NCBI RefSeq assembly: GCF_013927005.1
Contig: NZ_CP055930.1
Coordinates: 5,022,001 to 5,086,000, forward strand
Length of the DNA stretch: 64,000 nt
Direction of reading: 5' to 3'
DNA from: Enterobacter sp. RHBSTW-00175
GTDB taxonomy: Bacteria > Pseudomonadota > Gammaproteobacteria > Enterobacterales > Enterobacteriaceae
Shown: positions 60,145-64,000 of the stretch, piece after piece
Layout: every line of letters begins with the position of its first letter
Position numbering within the stretch: the stretch's first letter is position 1
Program-made: the position numbers and the translations under genes
The notes under the pieces: generated by a model
Database searches by the model: none
Seen by the model: the letters and a program-made list of their open reading frames with translations, nothing else
Told to the model about the DNA's origin: nothing

Positions 60145-60954
60145 GTGCGCCAACATTCCATTCAGCTTTTCCCAATTACTGTAGCGGGTATTGAGGCGGT
60201 AAACACCAACAGCGATATCTCTTTTGGGCGGCATACTCACGACCAGTTCGGCATTGGTTTGATGGACAGCGGCGGGCAAAAATCCCTGAGTGGCCGTGGG
60301 TATGTCGAGTCGAATGCGGGTGACATCATCACGGTTAACCCGGGGGAAGTTCACGATGGGACACCTCTCTCCGGTCCGCGAGCCTGGCGGATGCTTTATT
60401 TTGATACTGAGCTCATCAATCGCTGCTTTAGCGATATTTCCGATGGGAAATTTTCTAGCGGCGAGTTTTCTCTGCCTGTATCGACGAATGCTGGCATAGC
60501 AGAAAATTTTAACCACTTATATCAATCCATTATCAGCGGTAGTGGCGATGTAGAAAGGTTGGCTGCGGATGAAGCGATGTTAGTCATGACCAAAGCATTG
60601 GCTCAAATGCCCAGACTTCAGATGAAAATGCCCTTAAAAGGAGTGTTGTACGCAAAGGAAAAAATGGATGACGCGCCGGGGAATGCCGTATCCCTTACTG
60701 AGCTGGCGGCGATTGCAGGACTCGGTCAGTTTACGTTTTTACGCGCTTTTGCGCATTATACTGGAATGACTCCTCACACCTATCTTTTGCAACGACGCCT
60801 GTCCTTGGTTCGAAAGCTTATTACCGGTGGAATGAGCCTTGTTGATGCAGCCATTGCCAGTGGATTTGCGGATCAAAGCCACATGACCCGCCTGTTTGTC
60901 CGCAGTTATGGCTATACGCCGGGCCTCTATGCGCGACAGATTTCAAGAACCTAG
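60145..60954 (+). CDS. AraC-family regulator
   Basis: A 269-residue regulator: N-terminal cupin-like sensor (about 10-120, FGRHTHDQFGIGLMDSG, NPGEVHDG) and a C-terminal AraC domain with two helix-turn-helices (about 175-265, SLTELAAIAGLGQFTFLRAF, then ASGFADQSHMTRLFVRSYG). Members with this layout often control a neighbouring LysE-type exporter, as here. The GTG at 60145 follows the AroQ-like gene; in-frame starts inside that gene (for example ATG at 60097) are possible. Inducer unknown. Confidence 0.85.
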   Translation: MRQHSIQLFPITVAGIEAVNTNSDISFGRHTHDQFGIGLMDSGGQKSLSGRGYVESNAGDIITVNPGEVHDGTPLSGPRAWRMLYFDTELINRCFSDISDGKFSSGEFSLPVSTNAGIAENFNHLYQSIISGSGDVERLAADEAMLVMTKALAQMPRLQMKMPLKGVLYAKEKMDDAPGNAVSLTELAAIAGLGQFTFLRAFAHYTGMTPHTYLLQRRLSLVRKLITGGMSLVDAAIASGFADQSHMTRLFVRSYGYTPGLYARQISRT

Positions 60955-61047
60955 CTGTCACTACCTCTGCAATTTTATTCAAGACATAAAAAACCTCTTA
61001 ATCAAATACTGAAGCGATTATTTTCAGCTTCCGATGAGGGGTAAACT

Positions 61048-61665
61048 TTGATTCTTTATAATGATTTTCTGGTGACATCTCTGCTAATCGTTATATCACC
61101 CGGTACGGGTGCCATCATTACGCTTTCTGCCGGTCTGAGGCAGGGAAAGCGTAGTGCGATAATTGCCGCTGCAGGATGTACCCTGGGGGTGTTGCCACAT
61201 ATGCTGGCTGCTATTACTGGCCTTGCCGCATTATTACATACCAGTCCGTTGCTATTTTCCCTTGTGAAATTTACCGGTGTGGCTTACCTGCTGTTTATGG
61301 CGTGGCAAACGCTACGGGATAAGACACTTTTATCTGCTGACTGCCTAGGGTCGGCGTTATCTCATCGCGCCCTGATACAGCAGGCTGTGGTTGCCAATAT
61401 TCTTAATCCTAAGCTTTCGCTATTTTTCCTGGCATTTCTTCCGCAGTTTATCGCCACCAGGGACGTACACCCCACACAGAGCATGTTGATTCTTTCTGCT
61501 ATTTTTGCGGCCATGACTTTTGTTGTATTTTCTCTGTATGGCATTTTTGCTTCGGCTGTTAGCCATCGTGTATTAGGAGATCACAGGATGATGACCGGCA
61601 TTCGTTGGAGTGTCGCGCTGGCCTTTACTGCAGTTGGGATTCGGCTGGCGATGGCCGTGCAATAG
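61048..61665 (+). CDS. LysE/RhtB-family exporter
   Basis: A 205-residue membrane protein with about six helices and the family motif SPGTGAIITLSAGLRQGKRS (about 18-37), plus NPKLSLFFLAFLPQF. The family exports amino acids and derivatives. The TTG start at 61048 is supported by GAGGGG about 9 bases upstream, and there is no in-frame ATG before the core motif. Likely controlled by the AraC gene 93 bases upstream; substrate unknown. Confidence 0.87.
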   Translation: MILYNDFLVTSLLIVISPGTGAIITLSAGLRQGKRSAIIAAAGCTLGVLPHMLAAITGLAALLHTSPLLFSLVKFTGVAYLLFMAWQTLRDKTLLSADCLGSALSHRALIQQAVVANILNPKLSLFFLAFLPQFIATRDVHPTQSMLILSAIFAAMTFVVFSLYGIFASAVSHRVLGDHRMMTGIRWSVALAFTAVGIRLAMAVQ

Positions 61666-61823
61666 CGAGATTCTTCTTGGATAGCACTTGAAAAAGGTGT
61701 GCTTATAAGGGTTATTGGATGTCCGATGTTGGCACGAAGCGGACTAGTTATACAAGCTGAAGGTCCGCTGCGAGCGAACAGTGGACGCTCATATAGTGCA
61801 AAACGGCAATGTTGCTTATGTCG

Positions 61824-62756
61824 TCAGAGCTGACTGCGAAGTGTTGACCATTTTGCAGGATGTCCGATGAATTCACGCAATGTGTCGAGAAATACCGTGA
61901 CTCTGGCAGGCGGATGACGTAACGCGCGTAGCGCATATATTCCTGTAGATACATGTGGTTGCGATGACATTTCCGGGAAGAGTTGTACCAGCGCGCCACT
62001 GTTAATGTCATCTCCCGCCACCCAGTCTGGCAGGAACGCGATCCCCAGCCCATCAACCGCAGCCTGACGCATCGCTTCAAAATCATCACAGCCAAAGATG
62101 GGCTGGCTAGTGTTTTCTCTGGCCGGATGGCCAATCACGCTCGACCAGCAAAGCAGATCAGCACCGTGCAGCTTATCGATTAAACGATGTGAGGCGATGT
62201 TATCCAGCGAGACGGGAATTCCCGCGTTTTCCAGGTATGCTGGGCTTGCGCACAGCACGCGTATTTGCGTTGCTATTTTGCTGGCAATCAACGTGCTGTC
62301 GGCCATATCACCAATACGGATGACAACATCAAGGCGTTCAGCGACAGGATCTGCCAGCCGTTCGGTCAGATCCAAATCGAAGCCCAGCGCCGGATACTGT
62401 CGGGAGAGTTTTGCCATCACCGGCAGCACATAGCGTTTACCAAATGTGGGATAACACGCCACTCTCAGCACACCGGTTACTTCGCCCTTCATCGACGCCA
62501 GTTCCTGCTGCGTATCTACCAGTGAATCGAGGATCTGTCTGGCGCGAATCAGCAGTATTTCCCCAGCATCGGTCAGGGTTAAATGCCGTGTAGATCGCAA
62601 AAAGAGCGGGGTATCCAGGTACGCTTCCAGCGCATCAATCTGCCGTCCTATCGAGGAGGGGGTGCGTCCGCGACGGCGACCAGCACCCGAAAAACTGCTT
62701 TCACGGGCGACATCGACAAAGACTCCAAGGAACTCGGCAAATTTCTCTGATTGCAT
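61824..62756 (-). CDS. LysR-family regulator
   Basis: A 310-residue LysR-type regulator of the group related to E. coli DmlR/AaeR. The helix-turn-helix (about 1-60) contains FSGAGRRRGRTPSSIGRQID, followed by a substrate-binding domain (about 90-300) with LRVACYPTFGKRYVLP. It is divergent from an aldehyde dehydrogenase gene, its probable target. I use the ATG at 62756 (MQSEKFAEFLGVF); a further ATG 13 codons upstream gives an atypical N-terminus. The DNA-binding region has an unusually Arg-rich GRRRGRTP where family members usually have AAxxLxxSPS. Confidence 0.85.
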   Translation of the reverse strand: MQSEKFAEFLGVFVDVARESSFSGAGRRRGRTPSSIGRQIDALEAYLDTPLFLRSTRHLTLTDAGEILLIRARQILDSLVDTQQELASMKGEVTGVLRVACYPTFGKRYVLPVMAKLSRQYPALGFDLDLTERLADPVAERLDVVIRIGDMADSTLIASKIATQIRVLCASPAYLENAGIPVSLDNIASHRLIDKLHGADLLCWSSVIGHPARENTSQPIFGCDDFEAMRQAAVDGLGIAFLPDWVAGDDINSGALVQLFPEMSSQPHVSTGIYALRALRHPPARVTVFLDTLREFIGHPAKWSTLRSQL

Positions 62757-62875
62757 CTGTGCATTTCTTGCATAGCTGTTGTGGTGAGAAGCCATCTTAT
62801 CAGTTATGTACGCTGAACTTAATATCCCCTCAGCCGAATGACATTACACAAACACACACACTGAGGATAACGACC

Positions 62876-64000
62876 ATGCAAAATCATCAATATGATCCCC
62901 TTTATCTTTTTATCGACGGTGACTGGATTGAAGCGGGTAATCGCGACACTGTCGCTGTGATTAACCCCGCAACCGAAGCCACTATCGGCCGCTTGCCGCT
63001 GGCGACCGCCGCCGACCTTGAACGTGCCCTGTCAGCCACCCGTTCTGGCTTTGACGTCTGGCGCCATACCGTGCCTGCTGAACGCGCCCTCATCATGAAG
63101 AATGCCGCTGCCCTGATGCGCGAACGCGCTGAACATATTGCCTCGTTGATGACGCTGGAAGAAGGGAAACCCCTGGCTGAAAGCCGCGACGAAGTACTGC
63201 GTGCAGCCGACTATTTTGAATGGTTTGCGGAGGAAGCCCGCCGCATTGATGGACGCGTTGTACCGTCAAATCGCCCCGGTGTACTGCAACTGGTCAAAAA
63301 AGAGCCCATCGGCCCGGTCGCCGCCTTCACTCCGTGGAATTTCCCGGCCATTACCCCGGCACGCAAATTATCAGCAGCACTGGCCGCAGGTTGTAGCGTG
63401 ATCCTGAAACCCGGTGAAGAGAGCCCGGCGACGGCGCTGGCGCTGGCACGTTGCCTGGATGATGCCGGTTTGCCTAAAGGCGTACTGCAAATTGTGTTTG
63501 GCGTGCCAGATCAGGTTTCCGCCACTCTTATCGCCTCACCGGTTATTCGCAAAGTGGCATTCACCGGTTCTGTACCGGTAGGTCGACTACTGTCTCAGCG
63601 TGCCGCCGCTGGTGTTAAACCGATTACCCTGGAACTGGGCGGCCATGGGCCGGTACTGGTCTTTGCAGATGCTGATATTGACGCGGCGGCGGCTGGCGGG
63701 GCGGCTAACCGGTTCCGGGGCACCGGCCAAATCTGTATATCTTCAACCCGCTTTCTGATTCAGCGTGGTGTTTACACGCAGTTTGTCGAACGCTTCGTGA
63801 GTGCGACGGAGCAACTCGTTATCGGCGATGGCATGGCGGAAAACACGCAGGTGGGGCCACTGGCGAATCTCCGCCAGCTGGAAAAAATGGAAGCGCTGAT
63901 TGCCGATGCTGTCGCGCAGGGCGCGAAAGTGCTCACTGGCGGGAAACGGCTCAACCGTCCGGGCTTTTTCTTTGAACCCACGGTGCTTGCCGATGTGCCG
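62876..64000 (+). CDS. succinate-semialdehyde-dehydrogenase-like aldehyde dehydrogenase, partial
   Basis: 375 codons are present and the frame runs off the right edge; the family is about 480-490 residues. It is an NAD(P)-dependent aldehyde dehydrogenase: PWNFP for cofactor binding, FTGSVPVG, the general-base E253 in LELGGHGP and the nucleophile C287 in GTGQICISSTR, 34 residues apart as usual. Sequence resembles GabD-type succinate-semialdehyde dehydrogenases, but the substrate cannot be set from motifs. GAGGATAACGACC precedes the ATG. Divergent from the LysR gene over 119 bases. Confidence 0.85.
   Translation, partial: MQNHQYDPLYLFIDGDWIEAGNRDTVAVINPATEATIGRLPLATAADLERALSATRSGFDVWRHTVPAERALIMKNAAALMRERAEHIASLMTLEEGKPLAESRDEVLRAADYFEWFAEEARRIDGRVVPSNRPGVLQLVKKEPIGPVAAFTPWNFPAITPARKLSAALAAGCSVILKPGEESPATALALARCLDDAGLPKGVLQIVFGVPDQVSATLIASPVIRKVAFTGSVPVGRLLSQRAAAGVKPITLELGGHGPVLVFADADIDAAAAGGAANRFRGTGQICISSTRFLIQRGVYTQFVERFVSATEQLVIGDGMAENTQVGPLANLRQLEKMEALIADAVAQGAKVLTGGKRLNRPGFFFEPTVLADVP

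Overview
The window is chromosomal DNA from a member of the Enterobacteriaceae close to Enterobacter, Lelliottia or Leclercia. Gene order and protein sequence follow the Escherichia coli segment from zntB/dgcM through tyrR, psp, sap, fabI, rnb, pyrF, acnA, cysB and topA to the trp operon. Several genes found there in E. coli (ycjY-pgrR, pspE, the ycjM-W sugar cluster, ycjD, yciGFE) are not in the gaps between the genes here, and other genes take their place. The species cannot be fixed from the sequence alone. I saw no rRNA, tRNA, CRISPR array, prophage or intact insertion sequence.

Left end (1-6.9 kb) is a signalling block. It holds the 5' end of zntB, a membrane diguanylate cyclase, a chemoreceptor without a periplasmic sensor domain, an MHYT-GGDEF-EAL protein with a damaged GGDEF motif, dgcM, and an unnamed 46-residue membrane peptide. 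From 6.9 to 11 kb are cell-wall peptide recycling genes (mppA, mpaA, ycjG) and the peroxidase tpx. A DUF4432 secreted protein sits between tpx and tyrR. tyrR has a good TyrR-box candidate upstream. Then come ycjF-ycjX, the phage-shock operon pspABCD with divergent pspF, and the sapABCDF transporter, followed by fabI, yciW and rnb.

At 29-32 kb an RpfR-type PAS-GGDEF-EAL protein (the E. coli pdeR/yciR position) lies tail to tail with rpfF, a diffusible-signal-factor synthase that E. coli lacks. The two stop codons share a TTAA. This is the most interesting locus: a fatty-acid quorum signal coupled to cyclic-di-GMP turnover, with dgcM, the E. coli partner of PdeR, 23 kb away.

From 32 to 51 kb the genes are conserved housekeeping: yciZ-yciT, osmB, yciH-pyrF, lapA-lapB (LPS control), pgpB, ribA, acnA, the small genes yciX and ymiA, cysB, topA, yciN, sohB, yciK-btuR, rluB, yciO and rnm. 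The trp operon (51.8-58.5 kb) is complete: promoter/operator, leader peptide with tandem Trp codons, attenuator, and trpE, trpGD, trpCF, trpB and trpA.

Downstream of trpA (58.5-64 kb) is an accessory segment: an EmrE-type efflux protein, an orphan colicin-E1-type immunity protein, a small AroQ-fold protein followed four bases later by an AraC regulator, a LysE-type exporter, and a LysR regulator divergent from an aldehyde dehydrogenase that runs off the end of the window.
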